Part shown: positions 45,230-56,500 of the stretch, piece after piece
Numbering within the stretch: position 1 is the first letter of the stretch
Layout of the letters: the number at the start of each line of letters is the position of its first letter
Assembly (NCBI RefSeq): GCF_000003815.2
Contig: NC_049987.1
Span: forward strand, 22,311,218-22,375,217
DNA from: Branchiostoma floridae
Taxonomy: Eukaryota > Chordata > Leptocardii > Amphioxiformes > Branchiostomatidae
Length of the DNA stretch: 64,000 bases
Direction of reading: 5' to 3'
The notes under the pieces: generated by a model
Told to the model about the DNA's origin: nothing
Database searches by the model: none
What the model saw: the letters and a program-made list of their open reading frames with translations, nothing else
Program-made: the position numbers and the translations under genes

Positions 45230-47640
45230 CATTATCAAGTTGATGGTCCTCCGAGGGCCGTGCTAAGAGTTGAGATGGATGGGTGTGCTAAGAAAGATGT
45301 AGGATCGGTGTGGACGTGTACGTGTGGACGTGACTTACCCCCGACAGCTTACAGCTGATAATGAATTGAGATATTACATGTCTCCGTTAGGCAGGAAAGA
45401 CAATTGATACGAATTTCCTCACTTCACTCAGGTGAGAATGAGTATCTAGCTTCGGTCAGGGGCGTCCCTCTGATAGGAAATACCTATATATCTACAGCCT
45501 TACTTACGGCGTATCTGTATCTGCATGTCCGGTATAACTGCCCTTCGGCACAAAACACCAGCTTTTATATCTGTACAACCGGTATAACTGCCCTTCGGCA
45601 TAACACACCAGCTTTTATATATCTGTACAGCCGGTATAACTGCCCTTCGGCATAACACACCAGCTTTTATATATCTGTACAGCCGGTATAACTGCCCTTC
45701 GGCATAACACACTAGCTTTTATATATCTGTGCAGCCGGTATAACTGCCTTCGGTGAAAATGAATACCTAGCTATAGGTCCTCCGAGGGCCGTGCTAAGAG
45801 TGGAGATGGATGGGTGTGTGGAGGAAGCTGTAGGATCGTTGTGGACGTGTACGCGTGGAGTGTTTGTGGACGTGACTCTGCTCCGACGACTTACAACTGA
45901 TGATAAACTGAGCTATCGCATGCATCTACTAGGAAAGACACAGGAAAAAAAGACACGAGTTTCCTCACTTCTCTCAGCTTCGGTTAGGGACGCCCCTCTG
46001 ATAGGAAAAAAATAGTATGTATCCACGGCCGTACTAACGGTGTATCTGTATCTGCATGGCCGGTATAACTGTCCTTCGGCATAATACACCAGCTTTTATA
46101 TATCTGTACAGCCTGTATAACTGCCTTCGGTAAAAATGAATACATAGCTATAGGTCCTTTGAAGGCCGTGCTAAAAGTGGAGATGAATGGGTGCGTGGAG
46201 GAAGATGTAAGGTCGGGTGTGGACGTGTACGTGTGGACGTGACTCACCTCCGACGGCTTACCGCTGATAATGAACTGAGCTATTACATGTCTCCGCTAGG
46301 TAGAAGAGACACTTAATACAAATTTCCTCACTTCCCTCAGGTGAGAATGAGTACCTAGTTTCGGTTAGGGACGTCCCTCTGATAGGAAAAATCTATGTAT
46401 CCACGGCCTTACTAACGGTGTATCTGTATCTGCATGGTCGGCATAACTGCCCTTCGGCATAACACACCAGCTTATATATCTTTTATATACTCAGCCGGTA
46501 TAACTGCCCTTCGGCATAACACACCAGCTTTTATATATCTGTACAGCCGGTATAATTACTATTAATGCCCTTCGGCATAACACGCCAGCTTTTATATCTG
46601 TACAGCCGGTACAACTGCCCTTCGGCATAACACACCAGCTTTTATATCTGTACAGCCGGTATAATTACTATAAATGCCCTTCGGCATAACACACCAGCTT
46701 TTATATCTGTACAGCCGGTATAATTACTATAAATGCCCTTCGGCATAACACACCAGCTTTTATATCTGTACAGCCGGTATAATTACTATAAATGCCCTTC
46801 GGCATAACACGCCAGCTTTTATATCTGTACAGCCGGTATAATTACTATAAATGCCCTTCGGCATAACACACCAGCTTTTATATCTGTACAGCCGGTATAA
46901 TTACTATAAATGCCCTTCGGCATAACACGCCAGCTTTTATATATCTGTACAGCCGGTATAACTGCCCTTCGGTGAAAACGAATACCTAGCTATAGGTCCT
47001 CCGAGGGCCGTGCTAAGAGTGGAGATGGATGGGTGTGTGGAGGACGATTTTGGGTCGGTGTGGACGTGTGGAGTGTTTGTGGACGTGACTCAACTCCGAC
47101 GGCTTACAACTGATAACAAACTGAGGTATTACATGCCTCTGCTAGGGAGGACACTTAACACGAATTTCCTCACTTCACTCGGGTGAGAATGAGTACCTAG
47201 CTTCGGTTAGGGACGTCCCTCTGATAGGAACAATCTATGCACCCACAGCCGTACTAACGGTGTATCTGTATTTGCTTGACCGGCATAACTGCCCTTCAGC
47301 ATAACACACCAGACGGATGAGAGCATGTAGGAAGATGTAGGGTCGGTGTGGACGTGTACGTGTGGACGTGGACGTGTGGGGTGTTTGTGGACGTGACTCA
47401 GCTCCGACGGCTTACAGCTGATAATGAACTGAGGTATCGCATGCCTCTGCTAGAACCTATGTGTCCACAGCCTTAATTATGGTGTATCTGTATCTGTATC
47501 TGGTCAGTATAACCGTCCTTTGGCATAACACACCAGCTTCCGCGCGGCCGTATTTTTATCGGTATGGCTGGTATACTAGCAACCGCTCTTCAACGTAACA
47601 CATCAGCTTCTTTTTCAGTATCTGTATAGTCAGTCTAACG
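45230..47640. repeat. Higher-order satellite with ~50-bp minisatellite core
   Basis: Two levels are visible. The outer unit (copies starting near 45241, 45774, 46155, 46997 and 47305) contains GTCCTCCGAGGGCCGTGC, GAGATGGATGGGTGTG, GTGGACGTGTACGTGTGG, ACGTGACTCAGCTCCGACGG and a block TCACTTCACTCAGGTGAGAA. Each outer unit leads into a variable number of ~50-60-bp units of TATCTGTACAGCCGGTATAA, CTGCCCTTCGGCATAACAC and ACCAGCTTTTATA. The 46500-46950 stretch has eight such units, several with the variant ATTACTATAAATGCCCTTCGG. Overlapping frames are not genes. Confidence 0.95.
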
Positions 47641-47780
47641 ATGATAGCTAGTAAGGTGTTCATTATTTTCCTGATCCATTACCTGTAATAACCATAACGT
47701 ATGACCTGTGACCTGTGATAATAAAACCTGTGACCTGTAACCTGCGATAATCATAACCTATGCCCTTTGACCTGTTCCAG

Positions 47781-47894
47781 CCTCCCGCACCATGGTTATC
47801 GCCATCTCCACTGCGGCAGCTGCATCCGGGACATTGCTGCTCATCATGATCATATTTTGTTTCCGCTGGTGGTTGCGCAGGCGCAAAACATCAG
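47781..47894 (+). CDS. Exon 6: transmembrane segment
   Basis: A 114-bp phase 1-1 exon with TTCCAG acceptor and GTATGC donor. It encodes A377-SRT, then a hydrophobic helix from M381 to about F404 (MVIAISTAAAASG then LLLIMIIFCF), followed by RWWLRRRK, a basic stop-transfer motif placing what follows in the cytoplasm. A run of small residues (TAAAASG) in the first half is a typical helix-packing surface. With Ig domains upstream and no cleavable signal in the window, this indicates a single-pass type I receptor or adhesion protein. An isolated TM exon with phase 1 edges fits the domain-shuffling layout of the gene. Confidence 0.92.
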
Positions 47895-50617
47895 GTATGC
47901 TAACATGTAAGAGTATGCTGTGAAATGGGTGAAATTTATATCATACAAAGCCAGAAACAGGATAGAAAAGTTATTTGTACACAACTGTGTTATTGAAGGC
48001 ATCTCAGCGAACTCAGGGCAATCCCTTGTATATGTATTACGTAAATACCTGCCTTACCTTTGGGACTGCGTTGTTAATGATGAAAAACCGTATCTGTCAA
48101 TAGATTCCGTCAGAATCGCCCTAAGAAAGGCGACAGATGGTCACTTAAACATCAAAATTCAGTAGAGAAAATACAGTGTCTTACTGACCCGATAGAACTG
48201 TTCTTGGATGAACTCACAAGGAGTTGAATACATGTCCAAGCTGGCCCATGTGACACCATCATTAAACGAGCAAGGTCTTATGAAAAAGTTAGAACGTGGG
48301 GCGATAATTGCTTAGACTTCCCCTCCTTCTCCCCCGCCTACTCTTAGCATTAGTTTAGGGCTAATTTGCCATCCCTTTATATGAACTTTGTCACCTTTGC
48401 GTTCTAAAAAAATACGTGAGAGAGGTGGAAACGTCTGCAGGAGACAAGTTCATTGCCAAAACACGAAGACACACATCCCGCGGGTTCAACCTGTCAAAGT
48501 GACAGGGCGGCAGACTCGGATCATAAGTTAAAAAAGAACGACTTCAAAAAAGCTTTTATCTTCATGAAAGAAATGAATAATTATGACATTACACAACTGA
48601 CACCAGGCTGAAATAAGGAAATGTCTTGAACTTGAAGAAGAAGGAAAACATGTCTTGAAGAAATGCTTTGATCCCGTGAAAGACATATCTGCATGGTCAC
48701 ATAGCGTGCTCGGCTTACGGCATATTTGCATTTATATTATACGTGGAAGAAAGAACGGCTCTAAAAGACACGTTGATCCCCACCTTGAAAGAAACAAATG
48801 CGGCATGAACACCATGGCCGCACACAGCGGTCTTTACGGGAATGATGGAGTGAGCTTGGTCAAGTGTATGTTATTACATTTATACAACACATGGAAAACA
48901 TGGCAGCTGATTTTGAACTATACGTTAAAAAGGATGATTTATAGAAAGACGTAGCCACACACCTTTATGTCTTGGAAAACTTACGACTCAGTCCACTGAT
49001 TGGAATCATTCGTGGAAAGAGAATGATTAAAAAAAGCACTTTGATCTCTGTCAAAGACACGAGTGCTTTATGAACAACGTAGCCACACGCAGTGGTCTGT
49101 AAAGAAGTTACTCGGAAAACTTACAGCTAATTTGAATTATACCTGGAAAAAAATTAATAAAAAAGACACTTCAATATCTATCAAAGAAATAAATGCTTTA
49201 TAAACGACGTAGCCACACACACTAGTGGTCTGTAAATAAGTTATGTAGTGGGTTTGGGTTTACATTTATATTATACGTAGAAAACTAACTACAAGGAAAA
49301 GGAAAGACTAATAAAAAACAAGTCTTTGATCTTTGTTAAAGAAACGGATCACAATGTTATGAATAAAGGAGCTACACGCAGTGGTCTGTAATAAAGTTAT
49401 GTAGTTGGTTTGGGTTTACATTTAGATCATACGTGGAAAACGTACAGCTGATTTGACTTATAGGTGGAAAAAAGAATGACTAAAAAAGACACTTTGGTCT
49501 CTATCAAAGAAGTAAATGCTTTATAAAAAAGACACGAATGCTTCATGAACAACGTAGCCACACACAGTGGCCTGTAAAGAAGTTATGTAGTGGGTTGGGG
49601 TTTACATTTATATCATACGTGGAAAACGTACAGCTGATTTGAATCATACGTGGAAAAGAAGAACTAAAAAAATGACACCTTGACCTCTATCAAAGAAATA
49701 AATGCTTTATGAAAGACGTAGTCTCTTACAGCGGCCTGTAAAAATAATTATGGAGCGGGCTTGGTTCTACATTCATATCACACGGGGAAAACGTACACCT
49801 GACTTGACTTATACCTGGAAAGAGAATGACTTAAAAAAGACACTTTCATCTCTGTCAAAGAAACGAATACGGCTTGAACACCGTAGCTACGTACGGTGGT
49901 CTGTAGCGACCTGGTGCAGTGTGCACGCGTTAGGCGCCTGAGCTGAGCCCGATAGCCTAACCTTCAAACAAATGCCAGATGAAAGGTTGTCAGGGCATGA
50001 TGTATATTTCCCTGGAGTAATGAACGCCAACAAAGGCAGCCTGCAAGACCGAGCGCTGAGAAGCCGTCATGTGAGGTATCTACCCGGATCTGCGGGGACT
50101 TAGGAAGGTCGGCAGGGTTAAACCAGGACTTAATCAAAAGATTGAGCGGCCTTCATTCAAGGCGAGAGGCGAGATTTATCTCTCCCTTGTCCTCTCTTGG
50201 GCACGAAAAGAGCACACGAATCAAGTCAATACAAAATCTACTGGTGTTAGTTTAATGGGATGAAAGATGCAAACAAGATAAAGTGACATTTATTCACGAA
50301 CTTGGAATAGATTAATTAACTGTTACTGATTTTAAAGTTAAGGCAAATGGATACTTTAAGGGAACCTGTGTGACGTTTGAGTTCCAGGTCACGTGGCGAC
50401 CCTATTCCGAGCTGTTTCAAAATGGCGAATGCCAATTGAAAGTCTCCTCACCAAGAAACTTCTTGCGTATCAGTCTTCTTCGTACTCAATGCATGTTTCA
50501 GACTTGAAACCTGCAATCGAAACTTTTATGTGTTGCAGCATGATGATAATTTTATCAACATAATTAGCTTACAAAATATGTCTCCACTCCTCCAATCAAT
50601 CTGTCTGTCTGTTGCAG
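47895..50617 (+). other. Intron 6 (2,723 bp)
   Basis: The first ~850 bp is unique AT-leaning DNA. Then comes a ~165-bp tandem array (48750-49910), then a CpG-bearing unique stretch (49960-50260) and AT-rich DNA to the acceptor. The 81-codon frame at 47920-48165 shows no domain. Confidence 0.55.
48750..49910. repeat. ~165-bp tandem array, about 7 units
   Basis: Landmarks: GTGGTCTGTAAAGAAGTTAT, GTGGGTTTGGGTTTACATTT, ATCATACGTGGAAAACGTAC, AGCTGATTTGAATTATAC, AAAAGACACTTTGATCTCT, ATCAAAGAAATAAATGCTTT and ATGAACAACGTAGCCACAC. Copies begin near 48828, 49090, 49220, 49380, 49567, 49730 and 49896. Terminal units are more diverged. Confidence 0.9.
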
Positions 50618-50705
50618 CCACTGCTGCCAAGACTTCAGAAGCTTTCATCCGCTGCCCGGCCTCGGAGACGAAGAAACCGGTCAATAACTACTGCGAAAGC
50701 CCAAG
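50618..50705 (+). CDS. Exon 7: juxtamembrane cytoplasmic tail
   Basis: An 88-bp exon, phase 1 in (GTTGCAG acceptor after a CTGTCTGTCTG pyrimidine tract) and phase 2 out (GTGAGC donor). It encodes A415-TAAKTSEAFIRC, then PASETKKPVNNYCESP, and contributes the split Arg444. It carries the first tail tyrosine (Y439 in NNYCES) and two cysteines near the membrane that might be acylated; both are only possibilities. It is too short for a standard ORF scan and was found by splice sites and phase agreement with the exons on both sides. Confidence 0.8.
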
Positions 50706-50801
50706 GTGAGCACATCAATCTACCGACTGTGTTTTTCTGTGCTTCTCTGAATCAAAGTTAAAGTGCATTTTAACTGTGTGCTGTGGCGCTGTGTGTGGCG
50801 T

Positions 50802-51120
50802 TACTCTCTAAGCAGAGGTTAGGCTCCGGCTGGTTTTGTAACGTTTTTTTTTTAGTCGTTTTTATCGGGCTTTCTATTTTGTCATTTTTCTTGAAGTACG
50901 CCAGCCAAACCCTTGGCCGGGCAGCGCGCACTTCCCATGAACGTGATAAACGGCTGTAATGTACTGAAGTGATTTGGTTTATGGCGCTTTAAAAAACTGC
51001 GACTGTCGGTAGAGGTTAGGTTTTGACACAGCAAGATAAGATACAAAATAGAAAGCCCGATAAAAACGACTAAAAAAACGTTCAAAAAACAACCGGAGCC
51101 TAACCTCTGCTTGGAGAGTA
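50802..51120. mobile_element. 319-bp foldback element, ~78-bp arms
   Basis: The left arm 50802-50880 starts TACTCTCTAAGCAGAGG and continues with TTAGGCTCCGG, TTTAGTCGTTTTTATCGGG and CTTTCTATTTTGT. The right arm 51043-51120 is its reverse complement with few mismatches and ends GAGAGTA. The ~160-bp loop is unrelated. No coding capacity, so a MITE-like or solo foldback. Confidence 0.85.
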
Positions 51121-51225
51121 TGTGGCGTAACTGATAGAGTGTTTGGCTCGGAACCTAGAGATCCCAAGTTCAATACTCTCCGGTTAAACATTGATTCGGA
51201 GTGACGTCTGCCAACCAACACAGAT
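51119..51225 (+). mobile_element. SINE head abutting the foldback
   Basis: TGTGGCGTAACTGATAGAGTG (A-box region) begins immediately after the foldback, with AAGTTCAATACTC (B-box-like) 45 bp on, then GATTCGGAGTGACGTC. The body is truncated. Same family as the copies at 38.8, 58.9 and 61.9 kb. Confidence 0.65.
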
Positions 51226-52800
51226 TAACTTTCTAGTTATTTTTTAATGCTGGTAGCTTTGATTTTGGAGGGAACTTTTTAATTACCACGTTTTAGCCTG
51301 GCTTTGGATGGAGCTACTATAACTTTGCTTATATAGAGCTTTAACCATATATCTGATGACAAACATAAGGACGCCACGGTAAAGACGAAGGTAACATGTA
51401 AAAACCACTAACAGGCTGAAATGTAGTGCTTCAAATCTAGTGCCCCTAAAGTTTGGAGAACGACTTTCTGAATTTAAAGTGACCTTTGTAACATGCTGTA
51501 ATGTTGGAAGTAAACCTTTACTGGCGGGATGTTCATAAACTGGTATTTGTAGATGGTGCAAGTAGAATGAAGCAAAATGCGCCGACTTTTATGCCCTTTA
51601 ACGACATGTCTAAGCATCAGAGGCAATAATGTCTACGTAACATTTAGCTCCCAGACCCAGATGTCTCGTAACCTGAACCGTATTTGTAGAAGTAAAGAGA
51701 GCTTTGATGAAAGGGTTCTGGTTTAACTACCTCAACTCTGGCTTTTCGCTTATATCAAATCTCGTTTGCAGTATATTTTCTTATTAAGGGTTTCCCACAA
51801 CAGTTCTTAGAAGAGCAGAGGCTTTGAAGCATTTATTAACGCCTCGGGTGTTTTTAAACTTATGAGCGATGTGACTTCCCCCGAGGGCTTAATATAATCC
51901 TCGTAATCCTAAATACCTGCGGGTGTTTGTAGCGTGGGGAGAGGGGGAAATAATCCGGTATAAAACTGAGCCCCGTTTCTAACGGTGTTAGAGAACATCA
52001 CCCTTGGTGTTCTATGCTGTCATTATTGCTCAAACGTCGTGGTACTCTAGCTTCTGCCACCAAAATAACTTCGTAAGTTTTGAAACAAAGAACGTTTTAC
52101 AATGCCAAGACCGATGCACCTAGAATATTGAATCTGCCTTTTTCTTGCCTTGCGCCCTCCCCATCAAGTGACTATTGGTCGACCTCGGTTTATAGAATTG
52201 TGGTATTCATCTTGTACCCGATAAAACGATTTAAAACCTCTGCTTCTAGAGTAGACGAATGCTAGTAGCAGACTGAGATAATTTTTACTGCTATTTTCGA
52301 CGATCCAAATGTGCTCTTAAAGTTAACGATTTATCAGCAGTGGCTGGCTTGCCATATGGGCTGTATTGTCCCATACGGTTTATCATCAATAGTATATCAG
52401 TAAACATTTTGCAGGCAAAGTTTGTGGACAAATTAAGGTGAAATGCTTGTCTCGGAGGTGACTGTGCGAACGTCCTGTATAAAAGTTAGGTAGTTTCGTG
52501 GCCTTTTTGAAGTCGTAGGCTATTATCCAATGTCTATGGCATGGTATTGGAAGACGGAGATTTTCGGCCCTAATCAGAAAGAGGAAACCATTTGACCAGG
52601 AAGAAAATCTAGACGGTTTAGATCCAGAACCACCATCAATTCGCATAGCGGATAACGGGCGGATCCCATTTGTAAATTAAATGATGAGAAAAACCAAACT
52701 GTTCTCCAACTTAAGAAATTTCACCCATTGGAATTTTAACGGAATCTCTCCATCTTCTTCAGCCATTTGAACCTAGTGCTGTAGACACTTCTCAATAATA
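51226..52800. other. Unique intron 7 sequence
   Basis: No arrays, TIRs or coding-like frames that I can support. The short frames on both strands appear to be chance. Confidence 0.4.
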
Positions 52801-52846
52801 TAACTGTATCCTTTGAATGTGTCTGTACGTATGTTTATTTTCTCAG

Positions 52847-52956
52847 ACTAAAGGCGAGTATGGTGGAGGTTCACCAGCTGAACGGTGCCCTGAAGCAGCG
52901 GACCTGCTCGACTCTTGTGGACGACGACTCTCCCTGTGACGAGCTGTTCTTCCCAT
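52847..52956 (+). CDS. Exon 8: cytoplasmic tail, acidic segment
   Basis: A 110-bp exon, phase 2 in (TTCTCAG acceptor) and phase 1 out (GTAAGT donor). After split Arg444 it encodes LKASMVEVHQLNGALKQRTC, then STLVDDDSPCDELFFP. It has an acidic patch DDDSPCDE beside an aromatic FFPF segment, possibly a docking motif, but no known ligand motif is recognisable. No in-frame stop occurs and the joins on both sides preserve frame, which supports it as real despite its small size. Confidence 0.82.
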
Positions 52957-53074
52957 GTAAGTACTACTGATAGGGCCTTCAAGCTGTGACAGAATCACCA
53001 GGAATCAAGCAGAAACAGTTGGAATGACGAATTTGCCATATTGTGGTGGGAATTCCAAATGGGCCTAATACTTC

Positions 53075-53519
53075 TTCACACGAGAGACGAAATGAGCCGG
53101 AATACCGTCTGAATGAAAATTCTTGTATATTACTGTATATTGGTAGTAAATACTAGAAATTCTCACTGCATTCCAGATATTTGTGCTCATTCTTGTGGCG
53201 GACCGGTTCTAATTCTCCATTGAATGAAATCAGAATGTTTCGAATAATGTTGGAAAGAGTGTGGTCGTATAGCAGTTAGAATAGTTAGGATATACTTTGA
53301 TTGTCGTTTAATATTTCTCCACCTCAAATGCATCTCGAAAATTTTGAGCATGCATCATGACGGCCACAACATCCAGGACGGCCACAAGAATATGCACAAA
53401 TATATTGAATGCAGTGAGAAGTTCTAAAATACAGTACAAATTCCCTGGAATACACAAAGAAGTTCATTCAGACTGCAATTCGGCCAATTCTGATTCTCGT
53501 GTGAAGAGGTCTTAAGGCC
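53075..53519. mobile_element. ~445-bp TIR element, GGCCTAA..CTTCTTCACACGAG ends
   Basis: The left end GGGCCTAATACTTCTTCACA then CGAGAGACGAAAT is mirrored by the right end (GGCCTTAAGACCTCTTCACA then CGAGAATCAGAAT on the opposite strand), and similarity continues to GTCTGAATGAA on both arms. The interior has a repeated GACGGCCACAA. A related shorter sequence at 52977-53070 and an older copy at 6735-6990 share internal blocks. No ORF. Confidence 0.7.
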
Positions 53520-54635
53520 TAGGCTAGCAACCAACCGAGGGGCTCTTCGCTAACCCTACGGTGCTGGGAGTGAAGTCCGTCCGCCCATTTCATTAGCGCA
53601 TGTCGGGGATTTTTCTACGGGTTGGTTAAAATTACGGCGGCGATAACTCAAAAGACCAGCTAAAAGACAGGCTGCCAGAAACCCATTACCAGACTGGGAC
53701 CGGCAAATCAACCAAAAGCCACAGAGTGTAGAATGGTTAACCAAAGCGTTGATTCAATAATGTGGATGACTTTCATACGGTCATCAATTTTTGACTGTTT
53801 AAAAAAAATTCAACCATATTGTAAATCGTAAAAAAAGTTGGTAGAAAATGAGTAAGTGTATGATGTAAAACATGGAAAATCGGATAATGATGTCATTGAA
53901 TGTCAAATGTGAAAGAACGCGTTAACAATAGTTAAGAATCTATTTTCTGTATACCATACTGAGTGTTGATAGACATTTACTCAACCTTCCTGACCACTTA
54001 GATTTCATAATGAAGGCAGCTTTTGTGGCCGATAGCGTTTTGTCATCATCAGTCATTTCAGCGGTCACATTGCCACATTCTCTGATGACCACCGGAACTG
54101 GTCTGCTACATTTGCCACACTTAATTGGTCATATAGAGTTTCATGTGGCGTATTTGGTTACAGTAGGATGTCTTTTCTCACATGCCTTATAAAAGTAGTC
54201 ACCTGAAATTGAACAGATTTCTCCTTGTCTACAAAAAATGATTTTGAAAAAAATCTTAATTGAATTACACTTGTAGTATTAGCCAAATCTAGCGCCATAT
54301 CGAATTTCACGAATAAAGCCTTGAAATTCGATATTTGGCCGAGTCCGTAGAATTTCATGAAGAATTGGCATGATACGTCCGGTCAATCGGACAAGGTCGA
54401 CGGAAGTACGAGTACGTCCCTACAATTGCATGTACCAAAAATATTTGTCTGGAATCAGGAAAATCAGGATCTATAAGACAAATGCGCCGTTAGCCATCAA
54501 AGCGTAGGAACGTCACATCTCTCTACATATGACGAGGGGTATAGATTATCAATACTTTACCTCCCTAGGGAACAAAAGATATGTGCATAGATTTGAAACA
54601 TCCGTTTCAACTAAGCTTAAATCTGTAGATATTCA
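53520..54635. other. Unique intron 8 sequence
   Basis: AT-rich with no recognisable repeat or gene. A short palindrome around GAATTTCA (54302-54358) is seen but nothing larger. Confidence 0.4.
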
Positions 54636-54639
54636 TGTG

Positions 54640-54744
54640 TGGCTGAGTGTGCTTGTGCATGTCTGTGTTTATGTCTGCGTGTCTGTGTGTGCATGTTCGT
54701 GTATTTGTGTGTATGATGTGTGTGTGCGTGAGTGAGAGGGAGAT

Positions 54745-54782
<38 letters not shown>

Positions 54783-54827
54783 AGAAAGAGAGAAAGTGTG
54801 TTTGAGAGGGAGATCTAGAGAGAGAGA

Positions 54828-54864
<37 letters not shown>

Positions 54865-54905
54865 TGTGTGTGTGTGTGCCTATGTGTGTGTGTGTGCGTA
54901 CGTGC
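54640..54905. repeat. (TG)n/(GA)n compound microsatellite
   Basis: Alternating TG tracts are separated by GAGAGAG tracts in at least three blocks (54747-54780, 54780-54828, 54829-54900). Low complexity, with purine-rich H-DNA-capable segments. Confidence 0.95.
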
Positions 54906-55364
54906 GCTTAAAATTGTATCAAAAGAAGTACTGACTACAAAGTGTTCCACTAGTGCATATTGCACTAGTTAATCGGACAGGCCAGTCGGATATATATGTG
55001 TGGCTCCGTCTAAACTAGACCGCGTAGCAGATCCAAGGCATGATGTATCATTCCTATGGATTTATGTATTGATAAACGTCGACAAAGTGCATTACGTGGA
55101 CTTACCCGCCCAGACAGCGGGAGCCGATAACAGGCGCCCCATCAACATTACATACTGATGAACACATTCTACATTAACGATCAATAATGCCGGACCAGAG
55201 GTCAACAGTAGGAGGCTGATCAAACCATCATCAATGACAACCAGAACAAGATAAAGCAATGAGCGAGCTGAGTAGATACACACATATGCAGGCCAAATGC
55301 ATTAGTAAGTGGATTACACAGACAGGCTATCTGATGGAGCTGTAAGCTTGCCAGTAAAGCTCTC

Positions 55365-55840
55365 TAGAAGTCACGGTTGAGTAGCTGTGTGGAAGTCTGA
55401 ACGCTGTGAGACAAATTTGCAAATCTATATCCCCCCCCCCCTTCGGTCAGTATTGACCATGGTAAAATCCTAATTGATATCAGCCCTTCAGCTTCGGTAA
55501 CGGATAAACAATCCTATACAAGAATGGACATAGTTGAGTAGCTCTGTGGAAGTCTGAAATGAACGCTGTGAGCCAAGTTTGCAAATGTATATGCCCCCCA
55601 CCCCCTTCGGTCAGTATTGACCATGGTAAAATCCTAATTGATATCAGCCCTTCAGCTTCGGTAACGGATAAACAATCCTATACAAGAATGGACATAGTTG
55701 AGTAGCTGTGTGGAAGTCTGAAATGAACAACAGTGTGAGCCAAATTTGCAAATCTATATCCCCCCCCCCCTTCGGTCAGTACTGACCATGGTAATCTTAA
55801 CTGATATCAGCCCTTCCGCTTCAGTTATGGAAAGCAATCC
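55365..55840. repeat. ~170-bp tandem triplication with poly-C tract
   Basis: Three copies carry GTTGAGTAGCTGTGTGGAAG, TTTGCAAATCTATA, a C8-C11 run, CTTCGGTCAGTATTGACCAT, GGTAAAATCCTAATTGATAT, CAGCCCTTCAGCTTCGGTAA and CAATCCTATACAAGAATGG. Each includes the near-palindrome GGTCAGTATTGACC directly after the C run. Confidence 0.95.
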
Positions 55841-55984
55841 TATACGAGAATCGCAGTCTCTAGCTATAGCTACCATATAGGGCACATCTGAAAGTTGAGT
55901 CAGGTCTCTTGTAAAGTTCTTTTCTCTGAATCAGCTTTTTGTCTGTGCGCATCATCGGTGTGGCCTATCACGATTTTAGCTGTC

Positions 55985-56110
55985 TGGAAAATCTGCATGA
56001 TGATGGCCGTATCACAAAGCAAGATGGCAGCCCTGCCGCCATTTTGACTCAGGCAGAATTATGTTGTTGTTCCATTCGCCAAATATGCAAATATAAGATT
56101 GGAAACCAAA
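55985..56110. repeat. Dispersed repeat shared with 56810-56885
   Basis: GATGGCCGTATCACAAAGCA, AGATGGCAGCCCTGCCGCC and CATTCGCCAAATATGCAAAT correspond to GATGGTCGTATCGAAAAACA, AGATGGCCGCCATGCCGCC and CTTCGCCAAGTTAAAT just downstream of exon 9. The two copies lie in consecutive introns. Confidence 0.6.
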
Positions 56111-56287
56111 TAAAGCAAAATTTCAAATATACCATGGTTCACAACCGTTTTGCTAAAGTTTAGTACATGTACGAGGCAAATGCAATCTTGTCTCTTTCGG
56201 GTGGCACTACTGCCTTCCTCATGATGCGTGACCAACTATTTGTCTATACTATAGTGCTTATCAATACGGATGGCGGCACAAGTTTTG

Positions 56288-56288
56288 A

Positions 56289-56366
<78 letters not shown>

Positions 56367-56375
56367 TGTGATCTG

Positions 56376-56414
<39 letters not shown>

Positions 56415-56500
56415 ATGTATGTGTGTGCGCGCACGCGTGCGCGTGTACATGTGCTTGTTTGGGTGTCCATGTGCGTGTTCGTGTGTGTCTATGTGTGCAT
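56288..56500. repeat. (TG)n microsatellite with GC-alternating palindrome
   Basis: A long TG tract passes through (TATG)n into GCGCGCACGCGTGCGCG (about 56427-56443), a perfect palindrome of alternating purine-pyrimidine, then degenerate TG repeats. Strong Z-DNA potential. Frames across it are artefacts. Confidence 0.95.

Larger units (their letters stand above)
42818..47780 (+). other. Intron 5 (4,963 bp)
   Basis: The first 1.9 kb is mostly unique AT-leaning DNA (including a half copy of the CRE foldback near 43149-43186). A SINE (44705-44875), a CpG-bearing unique stretch (44900-45230) and a large higher-order satellite (45230-47640) follow. No additional exon was found. Confidence 0.6.
50706..52846 (+). 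other. Intron 7 (2,141 bp)
   Basis: It contains a foldback element (50802-51120), an abutting SINE (51119-51225) and about 1.6 kb of unique sequence with no recognised feature. Confidence 0.55.

Noticed and set aside
45500-46980. Regular ~50-bp repeats resembling a CRISPR array
   Set aside because: Units are contiguous without unique spacers, lie in an animal intron and belong to a higher-order satellite; no cas genes.
42818-47780. Possible fibronectin type III exon before the TM, as in nephrin
   Set aside because: No splice-bounded frame with FNIII features was found, and exon 5 joins the TM exon in phase.
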